Origin: Bradyrhizobium quebecense
Lineage (GTDB): Bacteria; Pseudomonadota; Alphaproteobacteria; Rhizobiales; Xanthobacteraceae
Reading direction: 5' to 3'
Assembly: GCF_013373795.3 (NCBI RefSeq)
Contig: NZ_CP088022.1
Coordinates: 7,750,001 to 7,814,000 of the forward strand
Length of the DNA: 64,000 bases
Part shown: positions 33,568 to 43,977 of the stretch, piece after piece
Layout of the letters: each line of letters starts with the position of its first letter
Numbering within the stretch: position 1 is the first letter of the stretch
The notes under the pieces: generated by a model
What the model saw: only the letters and a program-made list of their open reading frames with translations
What the model was told of the DNA's origin: nothing
Database searches by the model: none
Translations under genes and position numbers: made by a program

Positions 33568-34881
33568 ATGGCCATTGACGATACGCCGCATTCGATTTTC
33601 TCGCCCTGGCCCGATCGGCTGCGCCATTCCGCGCTGATCCTGCTTGCCGCAGCGCTGGCATTGAGCGTGGTGGTCGCGCTCGGCGAGTTGTCGCTGGTGC
33701 GCGCCTGCGCGGTGTTCGTCTGCATCGCGGCCGCGGCGCTGGTGCCATGGCGGCTGCATGATGCCGGCACCTCGCGCGAGGATGTCCGCCACGGCAATCC
33801 GGTCGAGGCGACCGCCGTCAGCGCCGTCGTCGCCGGCATGCCGGACCCGGCCGTGCTGCTCGACCGTGCCGGCCGCGTCATCCATCTCAACACCGCCGCG
33901 GCCCAGCTGGCGCCGGCCCTGCGCAAGAACGAGCTGGCGCAATTTGCCCTGCGTTCGCCGGAGATTATCACTGCGTTGCGCGAGGCGATCGCGACCACCG
34001 AGCCGCGCCGCGCCACCTACTCCGACCACGTTCCGGTCGATCGCTGGATGGAATTGGTGATCACGCCGGTGCCGGTGCCGACCCAGTTCGGCGGCACCGA
34101 GAAATGCATGCTGATGACCTTCCACGATCTGACGCCGCTGCGCCGGGTCGAGGAGATGCGCGCCGATTTCGTCGCCAATGCCAGCCATGAGCTCCGCACG
34201 CCGCTCGCCGCCTTGTCCGGCTTCATCGACACGCTGCAGGGGCCGGCCCGCGAGGACGCCCGGGCGCGCGAGCGCTTCCTCGGCATCATGCACACCCAGG
34301 CCACCCGCATGGCCCGGCTGATCGACGACCTGCTGTCGCTGTCGCGGGTCGAGCTGTCGGCCCATGTGCGGCCCGAGGCGTCGATCGATATCGTGCCGAT
34401 CATCCGCCAGGTGGCCGACGGGCTCGAGGCGCTGGCCAGCGAGCGCCAGGTCGAGATCGACGTCGACCTGCCGCCGACCTCGGTCACGATTGCGGGCGAC
34501 CGCGAGGAACTGCTCCGCCTGTTCGAAAACCTGATCGAGAACGCCCTCAAATACGGCGCCTCGGGCGGCCGCGTCATAGTGTCGCTCAATCAGGCCGTTT
34601 CGGGCGCATCGGGCGAGGGGAGCCCCGAAATCCGTGTCATGGTACGGGATTTCGGCCCTGGCATCGCCCCGGAGCACCTGCCGCGGCTGACCGAGCGGTT
34701 CTACCGGGTGGACGTCGGCGACAGCCGTAACCAGGGCGGAACCGGCCTCGGATTATCGCTGGTGAAACATATTCTTAACCGTCATCGCGGGCGTCTTCTG
34801 ATCGAGAGCGTGCCGAACAATGGCGCGACCTTTACCGCCTGTTTTCCCCGGCCGAAGACCCCGTTACCGACCCAAAGCTAA
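33568..34881 (+). CDS. phoR: phosphate regulon sensor histidine kinase
   Basis: A 437-residue kinase. Two membrane helices near residues 20-62, a PAS domain (about 85-190), the phospho-acceptor His207 in ASHELRTPL, and the ATPase domain with NLIENALKYG (N box), DFGPGI (G1) and GTGLGLSLV (G2). It phosphorylates PhoB at low phosphate and is held off by Pst-PhoU. No large periplasmic sensor domain is present, as usual for PhoR. It is the first gene of the pho region; the Pho box lies just behind it. Confidence 0.93.
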   Translation: MAIDDTPHSIFSPWPDRLRHSALILLAAALALSVVVALGELSLVRACAVFVCIAAAALVPWRLHDAGTSREDVRHGNPVEATAVSAVVAGMPDPAVLLDRAGRVIHLNTAAAQLAPALRKNELAQFALRSPEIITALREAIATTEPRRATYSDHVPVDRWMELVITPVPVPTQFGGTEKCMLMTFHDLTPLRRVEEMRADFVANASHELRTPLAALSGFIDTLQGPAREDARARERFLGIMHTQATRMARLIDDLLSLSRVELSAHVRPEASIDIVPIIRQVADGLEALASERQVEIDVDLPPTSVTIAGDREELLRLFENLIENALKYGASGGRVIVSLNQAVSGASGEGSPEIRVMVRDFGPGIAPEHLPRLTERFYRVDVGDSRNQGGTGLGLSLVKHILNRHRGRLLIESVPNNGATFTACFPRPKTPLPTQS

Positions 34882-34901
34882 GCGTTTTCAGTCGCTTAGT
34901 A

Positions 34902-34919
34902 CTGTCATCCAACTGTCAT
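34902..34919 (+). promoter_or_regulatory. perfect Pho box upstream of pstS
   Basis: CTGTCAT (34902-34908), four bases, CTGTCAT (34913-34919): two exact PhoB half-sites with 11-bp periodicity, 99 bp before the pstS start. PhoB-P bound here replaces the -35 contact and activates pstS and the downstream genes. Confidence 0.93.
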
Positions 34920-35017
34920 CCAACCTTCGTAAAAGCAGCACCGACCGCTCCTAGATGGACCGGCGTGGGCGCGATCGGGCGCAATTGGCGCTTCGCTCAC
35001 AAGATGGAGACCACCCC

Positions 35018-36028
35018 ATGAATTTCATCAAAGCTATCGTCGCTGCCGGCCTGGTCGCCGCTTCGACGTCGGCCTTCGCTGCCGATATTACCGGCGCCGG
35101 CGCAACGTTCCCGTTCCCGATCTATTCGAAATGGGCTGACGCCTACAAGAAGGACACCGGCAATGGCCTGAACTATCAGTCGATCGGTTCCGGCGCCGGC
35201 ATCAAGCAGATCCAGGCCAAGACCGTGACCTTCGGCGCGACCGACGCGCCGCTCAAGGCCGAGCAGCTCGAGAAGGACGGCCTCGTCCAGTGGCCGATGG
35301 TGATGGGCGCGATCGTTCCGGTCGTGAACCTGGAAGGTGTCAAGCCGGGCGATCTCGTGCTCTCCGGCGAAGTGCTCGGCGACATCTATCTCGGCAAGAT
35401 CACCAAGTGGAATGACGCGGCGATCGCCAAGCTCAATCCGAAGCTGACCCTGCCGGCCGACGCGATCACCGTCGTGCGCCGTTCGGACGGTTCGGGCACC
35501 ACCTTCAACTTCACCGACTACCTCTCCAAGTCGAACGCCGACTGGAAGTCCAAGGTCGGTTCCGGCACCGCGGTCGAGTGGCCGGTCGGCGTCGGCGCCA
35601 AGGGCAACGAGGGCGTTGCCGGCAACATCGGCCAGACCAAGAACGCGATCGGGTATGTCGAATACGCCTATGCCAAGCAGAACAAGCTGACCTACACCGC
35701 GCTGGTCAATAAGGCCGGCAAGACCGTACAGCCGACGATCGCCGCCTTCCAGGCTGCTGCGTCGAACGCTGATTGGTCCAAGGCTCCCGGCTACTACGTG
35801 ATCCTGACCGACCAGCCGGGCGAAGCCTCCTGGCCGATCACCGCGGCGACCTTCATCCTGATGCACAAGGACTCGACCGACAAGGCGGCCTCGCAGGAAG
35901 CGCTCAAGTTCTTCAAGTACGCCTTCGAGAAGGGTGGCAAGGCGGCCGAAGAGCTCGACTACATCCCGATGCCGGAATCGGTCGTCAAGCTGATCGAGAA
36001 GACCTGGTCCTCGGACATCAAGAGCTAA
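35018..36028 (+). CDS. pstS: phosphate-binding periplasmic protein PstS
   Basis: A 336-residue secreted protein. Signal peptide residues 1-23 ([21 protein letters not shown]), mature start [22 protein letters not shown]. The phosphate-binding segments [16 protein letters not shown] and [17 protein letters not shown] are present. It delivers phosphate to PstCA. ATG 35018 is preceded by GGAGACCACCCC. A Pho box is upstream and a strong hairpin directly downstream. Confidence 0.95.
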   Translation: MNFIKAIVAAGLVAASTSAFAADITGAGATFPFPIYSKWADAYKKDTGNGLNYQSIGSGAGIKQIQAKTVTFGATDAPLKAEQLEKDGLVQWPMVMGAIVPVVNLEGVKPGDLVLSGEVLGDIYLGKITKWNDAAIAKLNPKLTLPADAITVVRRSDGSGTTFNFTDYLSKSNADWKSKVGSGTAVEWPVGVGAKGNEGVAGNIGQTKNAIGYVEYAYAKQNKLTYTALVNKAGKTVQPTIAAFQAAASNADWSKAPGYYVILTDQPGEASWPITAATFILMHKDSTDKAASQEALKFFKYAFEKGGKAAEELDYIPMPESVVKLIEKTWSSDIKS

Positions 36029-36047
36029 GTCCGACGCTTTGAACAAC

Positions 36048-36078
36048 ACCTGTGCCGCCTCCCAAGGGCGGCACAGGT
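36048..36078 (+). other. 12-bp stem-loop after pstS
   Basis: ACCTGTGCCGCC (36048-36059) and GGCGGCACAGGT (36067-36078) are perfectly complementary with a 7-nt loop and no T-run. Located 20 bp after the pstS stop and 170 bp before pstC, it probably stabilises the pstS part of the message so that the binding protein exceeds the channel proteins. The rest of the gap shows nothing recognisable. Confidence 0.7.
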
Positions 36079-36249
36079 CGACCGATTGAGATCCGGGCTC
36101 CATCACCGCGGCAAGAAACGCGGGGCGGGGACCGCGGTTCGCGCCCCGGGTGGCGCAAGCCGGACCGACGCCCGGCCAAATGCGTCAGTGAAGATCGCTT
36201 CGGGGCGTAGCGGTTTGCGTAGCTTTCACATAGTAATGAGGGGATTGGC

Positions 36250-37248
36250 GTGGCAGACATGGCTGTTCAGAGCGATGTGATGGAAGCCGCGGGACCTTAC
36301 GATCGCGCCAAGGCCCTCAGCGCCTTCAAGCTCGGTGATCTCACCTTCTATTGGATCACCCGTGTCTCGGCGATCTCGGTCCTGTTGATCCTCGGCGGCA
36401 TCATCCTGTCGCTGATCGCCGGCGCCTGGCCGGCGATGAAGGAGTACGGCTTCGCCTTCCTCTGGACGCAGCGCTGGGCGCCCTCGGCCGATCCGCCGGT
36501 GCTCGGCGCGCTCGGCCCGATCTACGGCACCTTGATCACCTCGGTCATCGCGATGCTGATCGCCATTCCGGTCGGCATCGGCATCGCCATCTTCCTCACC
36601 GAGCTCTGCCCGCAAATGCTGCGCCGCCCGATCGGCATCGCCATCGAGCTACTCGCCGGCATTCCCTCGATCATCTACGGCATGTGGGGCTTCTTCGTGC
36701 TGGGCCCGTTCCTGGCCAACACGTTCCAGCCCTTCATGATCCGGATCTTCGAGGGCGTCCCGGTGCTGGGTGCGGTGTTCGCAGGTCCGCCGTCCTATCT
36801 CAGCCTGTTCAACGCCGCGCTGATCCTCGCGATCATGGTGCTGCCCTTCATCACGGCAATCTCGGTCGACGTGTTCAAGACCGTGCCGCCGGTCCTGAAA
36901 GAAGCCGCCTACGGCATGGGCTGCACCACCTGGGAAGTCGTCCGCAGCGTCGTGATCCCCTACACCCGGGTCGGCGTGATCGGCGGCATTATGCTGGCGC
37001 TCGGCCGCGCGCTCGGCGAGACGATGGCGGTGACCTTCATCATCGGCAACTCGTTCCGCATCTCGTCGTCGATCTTCGCGCCGGGCACCACGATCTCGGC
37101 GGCGATCGCCTCCGAATTCGCCGAGAGCGACGGCCTGCACCAGTCCGGCCTGATCCTGCTCGGCCTCTTGCTGTTCGTGCTGACCTTCTTCGTGCTCGCC
37201 GGCGCGCGGCTGATGCTGATGCGGCTTGAAACGAAAGCGGGGAAATAG
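36250..37248 (+). CDS. pstC: phosphate ABC transporter permease PstC
   Basis: A 332-residue membrane protein with six core helices. [21 protein letters not shown] and the EAA loop [44 protein letters not shown] are typical. Start is GTG 36250 (GAGGGGATTGGC upstream); ATG 36259 is possible. Four bases separate it from pstA. Confidence 0.93.
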   Translation: MADMAVQSDVMEAAGPYDRAKALSAFKLGDLTFYWITRVSAISVLLILGGIILSLIAGAWPAMKEYGFAFLWTQRWAPSADPPVLGALGPIYGTLITSVIAMLIAIPVGIGIAIFLTELCPQMLRRPIGIAIELLAGIPSIIYGMWGFFVLGPFLANTFQPFMIRIFEGVPVLGAVFAGPPSYLSLFNAALILAIMVLPFITAISVDVFKTVPPVLKEAAYGMGCTTWEVVRSVVIPYTRVGVIGGIMLALGRALGETMAVTFIIGNSFRISSSIFAPGTTISAAIASEFAESDGLHQSGLILLGLLLFVLTFFVLAGARLMLMRLETKAGK

Positions 37249-37252
37249 GGCC

Positions 37253-38098
37253 ATGAACCCGATCTACAAATCCCGCCGCCGCAGCGACATCGTCATTCGC
37301 GCACTCTGTGTCGGCGCGGCGCTGTTCGGCGTCACCTGGCTGGCGCTGATCCTGTTCACGCTGGTCTATAACGGCCTTGCCGGCCTCAGCGTGCAGCTGT
37401 TCACCCAGAACACGCCGCCGCCGGGCTCGACCGAAGGCGGCCTGCTCAACGCCATCGTCGGCTCGGTCATCATGACGGTGATCGGCGTCGGCATCGGCGC
37501 GCCGCTCGGCCTGTTCGCCGGCACCTACCTCGCCGAGTACGGCAAGCACGACAAGCTCACCTCGGTGATCCGCTTCATCAACGATATCCTGCTCAGCGCA
37601 CCCTCGATCATCATCGGCCTGTTCATCTATGGTGCGGTGGTGGTGCCGATGCGCGGCTTCTCGGCGATCGCAGGCAGTCTCGCGCTCGCCGTGATCGTGA
37701 TCCCGGTCGTGCTGCGCACCACCGAGGACATGCTGCTGCTGGTGCCCAATCCGCTGCGCGAGGCGGCTTCCGCGCTCGGCCTGCCGCGCTCGCTGGTGAT
37801 CAAGCGGATCGCTTATCGTGCTGCGCGTAGCGGCTTGATCACCGGCGTGCTGCTGGCGACCGCCCGTGTCGCCGGCGAGACCGCGCCGCTGCTGTTCACC
37901 GCGCTGTCGAACCAGTTTTTCAGCTGGGACTTGACCAAGACGATGGCCAACCTGCCGGTGACCATCAACAACTTCGTGCAGAGCCCCTACGCCTACTGGA
38001 AAGAGCTGGCGTGGAGCGGCGCACTGCTGATCACATTCACCGTGCTCGCGCTGAATATCGGCGCGCGTATCCTTGGTGCCGAAAGGGCCGCAAAATGA
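37253..38098 (+). CDS. pstA: phosphate ABC transporter permease PstA
   Basis: A 281-residue membrane protein, partner of PstC. Motifs: [18 protein letters not shown] and [49 protein letters not shown] (EAA loop). ATG 37253 with GGGGAAATAGGG upstream. Its stop overlaps pstB by 4 bp (ATGA). Confidence 0.93.
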   Translation: MNPIYKSRRRSDIVIRALCVGAALFGVTWLALILFTLVYNGLAGLSVQLFTQNTPPPGSTEGGLLNAIVGSVIMTVIGVGIGAPLGLFAGTYLAEYGKHDKLTSVIRFINDILLSAPSIIIGLFIYGAVVVPMRGFSAIAGSLALAVIVIPVVLRTTEDMLLLVPNPLREAASALGLPRSLVIKRIAYRAARSGLITGVLLATARVAGETAPLLFTALSNQFFSWDLTKTMANLPVTINNFVQSPYAYWKELAWSGALLITFTVLALNIGARILGAERAAK

Positions 38099-38916
38099 CC
38101 GAGCTCTCCGTTTCAACCAGTAACCCGAGCCACGTTGCACCGCATACGCCGCTGCCGGAAGCGCCGCCGAAAGTCACGGTGCGCAACCTTAACTTCTATT
38201 ACGGCGAGCACCACGCGCTGAAGAACATCAACCTGACGCTGGGTACCAACCGCGTCACCGCGTTCATCGGACCGTCCGGCTGCGGCAAGTCGACCCTGCT
38301 GCGGATCTTCAACCGGATGTACGACCTCTATCCCGGCCAGCGCGCCACCGGTCAGCTGATGCTGGACCAGACCAACATTCTCGATCCCAAGCTCGACCTC
38401 AATCTGCTCCGCGCGCGGGTCGGCATGGTGTTCCAGAAGCCGACGCCGTTCCCGATGACGATCTACGAGAACATCGCCTTCGGCATCCGCCTCTACGAGA
38501 AGATCTCGAAGTCCGAGATGGACGACCGGGTCGAGAAGGCGCTGCGCGGCGGCGCGCTGTGGAACGAGGTCAAGGACAAGCTGAACGCTTCCGGCCTGTC
38601 GCTTTCCGGCGGCCAGCAGCAGCGCCTGTGCATCGCGCGCACCGTGGCGGTGCGGCCCGAGGTGATCCTGTTCGACGAGCCGTGCTCGGCGCTCGATCCG
38701 ATCTCGACCGCCAAGGTCGAGGAGTTGATCCAGGAGCTCTCCGAGGACTACACGATCGCAATCGTCACCCACAACATGCAGCAGGCGGCGCGCGTCTCCG
38801 ACAAGACCGCCTTCATGTATCTCGGCGAGCTGATCGAGTTCGACGACACCAACAAGATCTTCACCTCGCCGAGCGATCGACGGACTCAGGATTACATCAC
38901 CGGCCGGTTCGGCTGA
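38095..38916 (+). CDS. pstB: phosphate ABC transporter ATPase PstB
   Basis: A 273-residue ATPase. Walker [10 protein letters not shown], the PstB-specific [22 protein letters not shown], signature [16 protein letters not shown], Walker [14 protein letters not shown] and switch His in VTHNMQQA. It powers PstCA and transmits the phosphate signal to PhoR through PhoU. Coupled to pstA by a 4-bp overlap; phoU follows 11 bp later. Confidence 0.95.
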   Translation: MTELSVSTSNPSHVAPHTPLPEAPPKVTVRNLNFYYGEHHALKNINLTLGTNRVTAFIGPSGCGKSTLLRIFNRMYDLYPGQRATGQLMLDQTNILDPKLDLNLLRARVGMVFQKPTPFPMTIYENIAFGIRLYEKISKSEMDDRVEKALRGGALWNEVKDKLNASGLSLSGGQQQRLCIARTVAVRPEVILFDEPCSALDPISTAKVEELIQELSEDYTIAIVTHNMQQAARVSDKTAFMYLGELIEFDDTNKIFTSPSDRRTQDYITGRFG

Positions 38917-38927
38917 GGAGATACAAG

Positions 38928-39644
38928 ATGGCTTCTGAACATACCGCCAAGGCATTCGACAGCGACCTGCAGGAGTTGACTCGCCTGGTCGCCGAAATGG
39001 GCGGCCTCGTCGAGCGGATGATCACCGAGTCGGTCGACGCGCTGATCCGTCGCGACGTCGCGCTCGGCAAGCGCGTGGTCGCCGCCGACATCGAGATCGA
39101 CAAGCTGCAGCGCGTCATCGAAGAGCGCGCGGTGCTGACGATCGCCCGCCGCCAGCCGATGGCGATCGACCTGCGTGAAATCGTCAGCGCGATGCGCGTG
39201 GCCACCGACCTCGAGCGGATCGGCGACCTCGCCAAGAACATGGGCAAGCGCGTCGCGGCGCTGGAAAGCGATTTCCAGCCGCTGAAGCTGATCCGCGGCC
39301 TGGAGCACATGACCGACCTCGTGCTGTCGCAGGTCAAGTCGGTGCTCGACGCCTATGCCGCGCACGATCTGCCGGCGGCGATGAACGTCTGGAAGGGCGA
39401 CGAGGAGGTCGATGCGATCTGCACCTCGCTGTTCCGCGAGCTCTTGACCTACATGATGGAGGATCCGCGCAACATCTCGTTCTGCATCCATCTGATGTTC
39501 TGCGCCAAGAACATCGAGCGGATCGGCGATCACGCCACCAACATCGCCGAAACCGTGTTCTACATGATCGAGGGCCAGCAGATCACCGACAAGCGCCCGA
39601 AGGGCGACATGACCAACTTTGCCACCACGGTGCCGGGTACCTAG
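38928..39644 (+). CDS. phoU: phosphate signalling protein PhoU
   Basis: A 238-residue all-helical protein with the two PhoU repeats: ELTRLVAEMGGLVERMITESVDAL and REIVSAMRVATDLERIGDLAKNM in the first half, then HLMFCAKNIERIGDHATNIAETVFYM in the second. The E/D-x-x-x-D metal motifs are intact. It inhibits PhoR when phosphate is sufficient. ATG 38928 follows GAGGAGATACAAG; the longer frame upstream is shadow. Confidence 0.95.
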   Translation: MASEHTAKAFDSDLQELTRLVAEMGGLVERMITESVDALIRRDVALGKRVVAADIEIDKLQRVIEERAVLTIARRQPMAIDLREIVSAMRVATDLERIGDLAKNMGKRVAALESDFQPLKLIRGLEHMTDLVLSQVKSVLDAYAAHDLPAAMNVWKGDEEVDAICTSLFRELLTYMMEDPRNISFCIHLMFCAKNIERIGDHATNIAETVFYMIEGQQITDKRPKGDMTNFATTVPGT

Positions 39645-39774
39645 GACATGATCCGCAGGCGCGGGGCCGGATTGTCTTCACGACAAGTCGTCTCCGCGGG
39701 GATTATGGTCAGGAAAGTAAGCGTTTCGGTTTGCGTCTGGGCAACGGATCACCACAGAGAGAGAATTTAAACCG

Positions 39775-40485
39775 ATGAGCGCACGCATTCTGGTAGTCGA
39801 AGACGAGGAAGCGCTGACGACACTGTTGCGCTACAACCTCGATGCGGAAGGCTACGATGTCGAAACGGTCGGGCGCGGCGACGATGCCGACACCCGCCTG
39901 AAGGAGCGCGTTCCCGACCTCGTGGTACTGGACTGGATGCTGCCGGGCCTGTCCGGCATCGAGCTGTGCCGCCGCCTGCGGGCGCGTCCCGAGACCAAGC
40001 AGCTTCCGATCATCATGCTGACCGCGCGCGGCGAGGAGAGCGAGCGCGTGCGCGGGCTTGCCACCGGCGCCGACGACTACATCGTCAAGCCGTTCTCGGT
40101 GCCGGAATTGCTGGCACGGGTGAAGGGCCTGCTGCGCCGCGCGAGCCCGGAGCGGCTTGCAACCGTGCTGACCTACGGCGACATCGAGCTCGATCGCGAG
40201 AAGCGCCGCGTGGCGCGCTCGGGACGTCCGATCGATCTCGGTCCGACCGAGTATCGGCTGCTCGAATTCTTCCTCGAGCATCCCGGCCGCGTGTTCAGCC
40301 GCGAGCAGCTGCTCGACAGCGTCTGGGGCCGCGACATCTATATCGATGAGCGTACCGTCGACGTGCACATCGGCCGCCTGCGCAAGCTGCTCAATCCGGG
40401 CCGCGAGCAGGATCCGATCCGCACCGTGCGCGGCGCCGGTTATGCGCTCGACGACCGGTTTGCCAAGGCCGAGCCGCAGCCGTAA
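39775..40485 (+). CDS. phoB: phosphate regulon response regulator PhoB
   Basis: A 236-residue OmpR-type regulator. Receiver: acidic pair DEE near residues 10-12, phospho-acceptor Asp53 (VVLDWMLPG), Thr in IIMLTARG and Lys in DDYIVKPFS. Winged-helix DNA-binding domain from about 135 (LGPTEYRLLEFFLEHPGRVFSREQLLDSVWG and ERTVDVHIGRLRKLL). It binds the CTGTCAT repeats before pstS. It sits 130 bp after phoU and may be read from the same transcript. Confidence 0.95.
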   Translation: MSARILVVEDEEALTTLLRYNLDAEGYDVETVGRGDDADTRLKERVPDLVVLDWMLPGLSGIELCRRLRARPETKQLPIIMLTARGEESERVRGLATGADDYIVKPFSVPELLARVKGLLRRASPERLATVLTYGDIELDREKRRVARSGRPIDLGPTEYRLLEFFLEHPGRVFSREQLLDSVWGRDIYIDERTVDVHIGRLRKLLNPGREQDPIRTVRGAGYALDDRFAKAEPQP

Positions 40486-40518
40486 GGCTTGCACGGCAAC
40501 CTCAAGCCACAACACGGC

Positions 40519-40544
40519 GTTGTCCCGGCTTTCGCCGGGACGAC
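40519..40544. repeat. short form of palindromic repeat R1
   Basis: GTTGTCCCGGC (40519-40529), TTTC, GCCGGGACGAC (40534-40544): an 11-bp stem with one G-T mismatch and a tetraloop, between the converging phoB and gcrA genes. Confidence 0.75.
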
Positions 40545-40577
40545 GCTGGTGGATACTTCCGCGCTACGATCACACAA

Positions 40578-40610
40578 AAAAATCCCCGCTTTCGCGGGGA
40601 TTTGTTTTTG
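40578..40610. terminator. bidirectional intrinsic terminator between phoB and gcrA
   Basis: AAATCCCCGC and GCGGGGATTT form a 10-bp stem with a TTTC loop, with an A-run on the left and GTTTTT on the right, so it can terminate both the phoB and the gcrA transcripts. It is 24 bp beyond the gcrA stop. Confidence 0.85.
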
Positions 40611-40633
40611 CAGTCCAGGCAGTTTCCCGAGTG

Positions 40634-41146
40634 CTACTTGATCTGTGGCTTCGCCGACGGCCGGCGGCGATCGTTGGCGGGCTGGTAGGCAACGCGCGAG
40701 TGATGCGCGCAATAGGGCAGGCCGGCGAGCGCCTTGCCGCCGCAGAAGAAGAATTCCGGGCTCGAGGGATCGCCGACCGGCCAGTGGCAGGTGGCCTCGT
40801 TGAGCTCGAGCAGCGACAGCCGCTGGCTCATCGGCACCACGTTGTCGAAGGAGATCGGATCGGGCTCCATCTCGACCTCGAAGGCGTGCGCAAGCGCGGT
40901 GTTGCCGCGCGAGACCGGGCGCGCCACCCGCATCATGTGCTGGGCGGGGCGGGCCTTGCGCTGCCGCGGCGCGGCCGTGGAGGGGGCCTTGGCGCGGCCG
41001 GAGAGGCCGAGCCGATGCACTTTGCCGATCACGGCGTTTCGCGTCACATTGCCAAGTTCCGCCGCGATCTGGCTGGCCGAGAGGCCGGATTCCCAGAGCT
41101 TCTTCAGCTGCTCGACGCGATCGTCGGACCAGGTCAATACAGTCAT
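40634..41146 (-). CDS. gcrA: GcrA cell-cycle regulator
   Basis: A 170-residue protein. The GcrA signature N-terminus WSDDRVEQLKKLWESGLSASQIAAELGNVTRNAVIGKVHRLGL (helix-turn-helix) is followed by a disordered linker and the C-terminal zinc/sigma-interacting part (CHWPVGDPSSPEFFFCGGKALAGLPYCAHHSRVAY). In alphaproteobacteria GcrA binds the housekeeping sigma factor and activates promoters carrying CcrM-methylated GANTC. Monocistronic, convergent with phoB. Confidence 0.95.
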   Translation of the reverse strand: MTVLTWSDDRVEQLKKLWESGLSASQIAAELGNVTRNAVIGKVHRLGLSGRAKAPSTAAPRQRKARPAQHMMRVARPVSRGNTALAHAFEVEMEPDPISFDNVVPMSQRLSLLELNEATCHWPVGDPSSPEFFFCGGKALAGLPYCAHHSRVAYQPANDRRRPSAKPQIK

Positions 41147-41502
41147 CGCATTCTTCCTTTCGCATGGCGCCGGCCACTCATCGGAGCGGCGCTGCGAGCC
41201 AATCTGGACAAATATCCCTGCGGCCAGAATCCCTTAGCCCTCGCCGGGCACGGTGTTGCGCCCGAACGTTTACACGAGACACGAAGGCTACTTAGAGGGT
41301 CCAGTACTGCCGCACGAGATGTCGTACCCGACAGGCCAAACGCTACAATATGGCGTGACTCTGGCGCAAGAGTCCGCGGCCGTGCGTCCACATGTTCCCA
41401 CAAAGTTAAGCATTGCTATGAGGCTTTTCCACCGCACCGGAATGCTCCGGATTGCGCTGGTTTCGCATTGCAGGAAGGCCAGCAAAGGCCGGCTCCTGAC
41501 GA
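41147..41502. other. intergenic region between gcrA and argD promoter
   Basis: About 355 bp upstream of the divergent gcrA and argD genes. I see no gene: the open frame through this area belongs to the argD reading frame without a start signal. The gcrA promoter must be here but no hexamers stand out. Confidence 0.4.
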
Positions 41503-41530
41503 TTGACACTTACCGGCCGCCGCATAGAAT
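41503..41530 (+). promoter_or_regulatory. sigma-70 promoter of argD-argF
   Basis: TTGACA (41503-41508), 16-bp spacer, TAGAAT (41525-41530). The predicted transcript start is near 41537, about 105 bp before the argD ATG. Confidence 0.75.
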
Positions 41531-41541
41531 GACCCGTACGT

Positions 41542-41570
41542 GCCGCCCGCAAAGGCGGCCGTTTTGTTTT
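41542..41570 (+). terminator. terminator-like hairpin at the 5' end of the argD leader
   Basis: GCCGCC (41542-41547) and GGCGGC (41554-41559) with a 6-nt loop, then CGTTTTGTTTT. It looks like an intrinsic terminator yet begins about five nucleotides after the predicted start site of the argD promoter, so it may be a 5' protective stem, an attenuator, or the end of an upstream short transcript. Confidence 0.55.
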
Positions 41571-41642
41571 CCGAAGCTGGCGGTTGCTGCGTTGGCGTCA
41601 AGGCGCGCAGCAATTGACGGCTTCAAACCGGCAGTGAACGCC

Positions 41643-42848
41643 ATGACCAACGCCTCGTCGCATCTGCTCCCCGTCTTCGCCCGGGTCGATCTCGGCTTCG
41701 AGCGCGGCGAGGGCGCCTGGCTGATCGCAACCAACGGCGACCGCTATCTCGATTTCACCTCGGGTGTCGCGGTGAACGCGCTCGGGCATGCGCACCCGCA
41801 TCTGGTCAAGGCGCTGCAGGAACAGGCGACCAAGCTCTGGCACATGTCGAACCTGTTCAAGAGCCCGGACGGCGAGGTGCTTGCCGCGCGGCTGTGCGAG
41901 CAGAGCTTTGCCGACTTCGTGTTCTTCTGCAATTCCGGCGCCGAAGCGATGGAGGGCGTGATCAAGCTGGTCCGCCACCACCACTTCTCCAAGGGCCATC
42001 CCGAACGCTACCGCATCATCACCTTCGAAGGCGCCTTCCATGGCCGTACGCTGGGCACGCTGGCTGCGACCGGCTCGGCGAAATATCTCGAAGGCTTTGG
42101 CCCGCCGATGGACGGCTTCGACCAGGTGCCGCACGGCGACATCGAGGCGGTGAAGAAGGCGATCGGCCCGCACACCGCCGGCATCCTGATCGAGCCGGTG
42201 CAGGGCGAGGGCGGCGTGCGCTCGGCGCCGCAGGCGTTCTTCAAAGCACTGCGCGCGCTGTGCGACGAGCATGGCCTGCTGCTCGCCTTCGACGAGGTGC
42301 AGACCGGCATGGGCCGCACCGGCGAGCTGTTCGCCTACAAGCGCACCGGCGTCACGCCGGACGTGATGTCGCTGGCGAAGGCGCTCGGCGGCGGGTTCCC
42401 GATCGGCGCGGTGCTGGCGACCGCGCAGGCTGCGGCCGGCATGGCGCCGGGCTCGCACGGCTCGACTTTCGGCGGTAATCCGCTGGCGGTCGCCGCCGCC
42501 AATGCGGTGCTCGACGTCATGCTCAAGCCCGGTTTCTTCGAGCACGTGCAGAAGATGTCGCTGCTGCTCAAGCAGAAGCTCGCTTCCGTGGTCGACCGCT
42601 ATCCCGGCGTGCTGTCGGAGGTGCGCGGCGAGGGCCTGTTGATCGGAGTCAAGGCGGTGGTGCCGTCGGGCGATCTGATCGCCGCGCTGCGCAACGAGAA
42701 GCTGCTCACCGTCGGCGCCGGCGACAATGTGGTGCGGTTCCTGGCGCCCCTGATCGTGACCGAGGCCGAGATCGACCAGTCGATCACAGCGCTCGAGCGC
42801 GCCTGCTCTGTGCTATCGGCGCCGCAGCCGAAGAAGGCGGCTGGATAA
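41643..42848 (+). CDS. argD: acetylornithine aminotransferase
   Basis: A 401-residue PLP-dependent class III aminotransferase that makes N-acetylornithine in arginine synthesis (and often succinyldiaminopimelate in lysine synthesis). Visible: [57 protein letters not shown], the PLP Lys in [14 protein letters not shown] and [14 protein letters not shown] 41643 begins the conserved N-terminus. Its stop overlaps the argF start by 1 bp. Confidence 0.94.
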   Translation: MTNASSHLLPVFARVDLGFERGEGAWLIATNGDRYLDFTSGVAVNALGHAHPHLVKALQEQATKLWHMSNLFKSPDGEVLAARLCEQSFADFVFFCNSGAEAMEGVIKLVRHHHFSKGHPERYRIITFEGAFHGRTLGTLAATGSAKYLEGFGPPMDGFDQVPHGDIEAVKKAIGPHTAGILIEPVQGEGGVRSAPQAFFKALRALCDEHGLLLAFDEVQTGMGRTGELFAYKRTGVTPDVMSLAKALGGGFPIGAVLATAQAAAGMAPGSHGSTFGGNPLAVAAANAVLDVMLKPGFFEHVQKMSLLLKQKLASVVDRYPGVLSEVRGEGLLIGVKAVVPSGDLIAALRNEKLLTVGAGDNVVRFLAPLIVTEAEIDQSITALERACSVLSAPQPKKAAG

Positions 42849-43774
42849 TGAGCAAGCCGGTCCGTCACTTCCTCGACATCAACGAGCTGCCGCTCGCCGA
42901 GCTGCGCAACATGCTCGAAGCCGGAGCCGCCATGAAGGCGAGGCTGAAGGCGCATGAGAAGGGCAGGAAGCCGCTCGAAGGCAAGACGCTGGCGATGATC
43001 TTCGAGCGCCCGTCGACCCGCACAAGGGTGTCGTTCGACGTCGGCATGCGCCAGCTCGGCGGTGAATCCATCATGCTGACCGGCGCCGAGATGCAGCTCG
43101 GCCGCGGCGAGACCATCGCCGACACCGCGCGCGTGCTGTCGCGTTATGTCGATGCGATCATGATCCGCATCCTCAACCATGACGCGCTGCTCGAGCTCGC
43201 CGCCCACGCCACCGTGCCCGTCATCAACGGCCTGACCCGGCGTTCGCATCCCTGCCAGGTGATGGCCGACCTCATGACCTATGAGGAAAACCGCGGCTCG
43301 ATCGAGGGCAAGACGGTGGCCTGGACCGGCGACGACAACAACGTGCTGGCCTCCTGGGCGCACGCTGCGGAGCGGTTCAAGTTCAATCTCAACATTGCCA
43401 CCCCGCCCGAGCTCTCGCCGAAGAAGCCGATGCGGGACTGGATCAAGGCCACCGGCGCGCCGATCATGCTCGGCACCGATCCGGAAGCCGCCGTGCGCGG
43501 CGCCGACTGCGTCGTCACCGACACCTGGGTGTCGATGGGCGACAAGGAGGGCGAGCACCGCCACAACGTGCTGAAGCCCTATCAGGTCAATGCCAAGCTG
43601 ATGTCGCTCGCCAAGCCGGACGCGCTGTTCATGCACTGCCTGCCCGCGCATCGCGGCGAGGAGGTCACCGACGAGGTGATCGACGGCCCGCAATCTGTGG
43701 TGTTCGACGAGGCGGAAAACCGCCTGCATGCGCAGAAGGGCATTCTGGCCTGGTGTTTCGACACGGTCGCGTAG
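42848..43774 (+). CDS. argF: ornithine carbamoyltransferase
   Basis: A 308-residue enzyme making citrulline from ornithine and carbamoyl phosphate. Carbamoyl-phosphate site [13 protein letters not shown] (S-x-R-T-R), [11 protein letters not shown], ornithine site [10 protein letters not shown] (family SMG loop) and [12 protein letters not shown] are intact. Co-transcribed with argD. In relatives hslO follows closely; here an IS1111-type element separates them. Confidence 0.95.
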   Translation: MSKPVRHFLDINELPLAELRNMLEAGAAMKARLKAHEKGRKPLEGKTLAMIFERPSTRTRVSFDVGMRQLGGESIMLTGAEMQLGRGETIADTARVLSRYVDAIMIRILNHDALLELAAHATVPVINGLTRRSHPCQVMADLMTYEENRGSIEGKTVAWTGDDNNVLASWAHAAERFKFNLNIATPPELSPKKPMRDWIKATGAPIMLGTDPEAAVRGADCVVTDTWVSMGDKEGEHRHNVLKPYQVNAKLMSLAKPDALFMHCLPAHRGEEVTDEVIDGPQSVVFDEAENRLHAQKGILAWCFDTVA

Positions 43775-43977
43775 TCGACGACATCAATGCCGTCGTCCCT
43801 GCCTTGTGCGCAATTGCGCACTGGAGCAGGGACCCATACGCCGCGGCCTGCGAAAAAGGCACATGGGCAGACGCCTTGTGCCGCGACAAAATCCTGTGGT
43901 TGATGGTGTGGACGGCCCCCTACGGCATCAGTGTGCCAGAATGAGGTTGTTGTAAATCTCAGACAAGGAGACCGTCC

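Noticed and set aside
32338..34677. 779-residue minus-strand open frame over the YbhN-like and phoR genes
   Set aside because: Composition is Arg/Gln/Asp/Ala-rich without domains, and the plus-strand frames encode recognisable proteins. It is a shadow.
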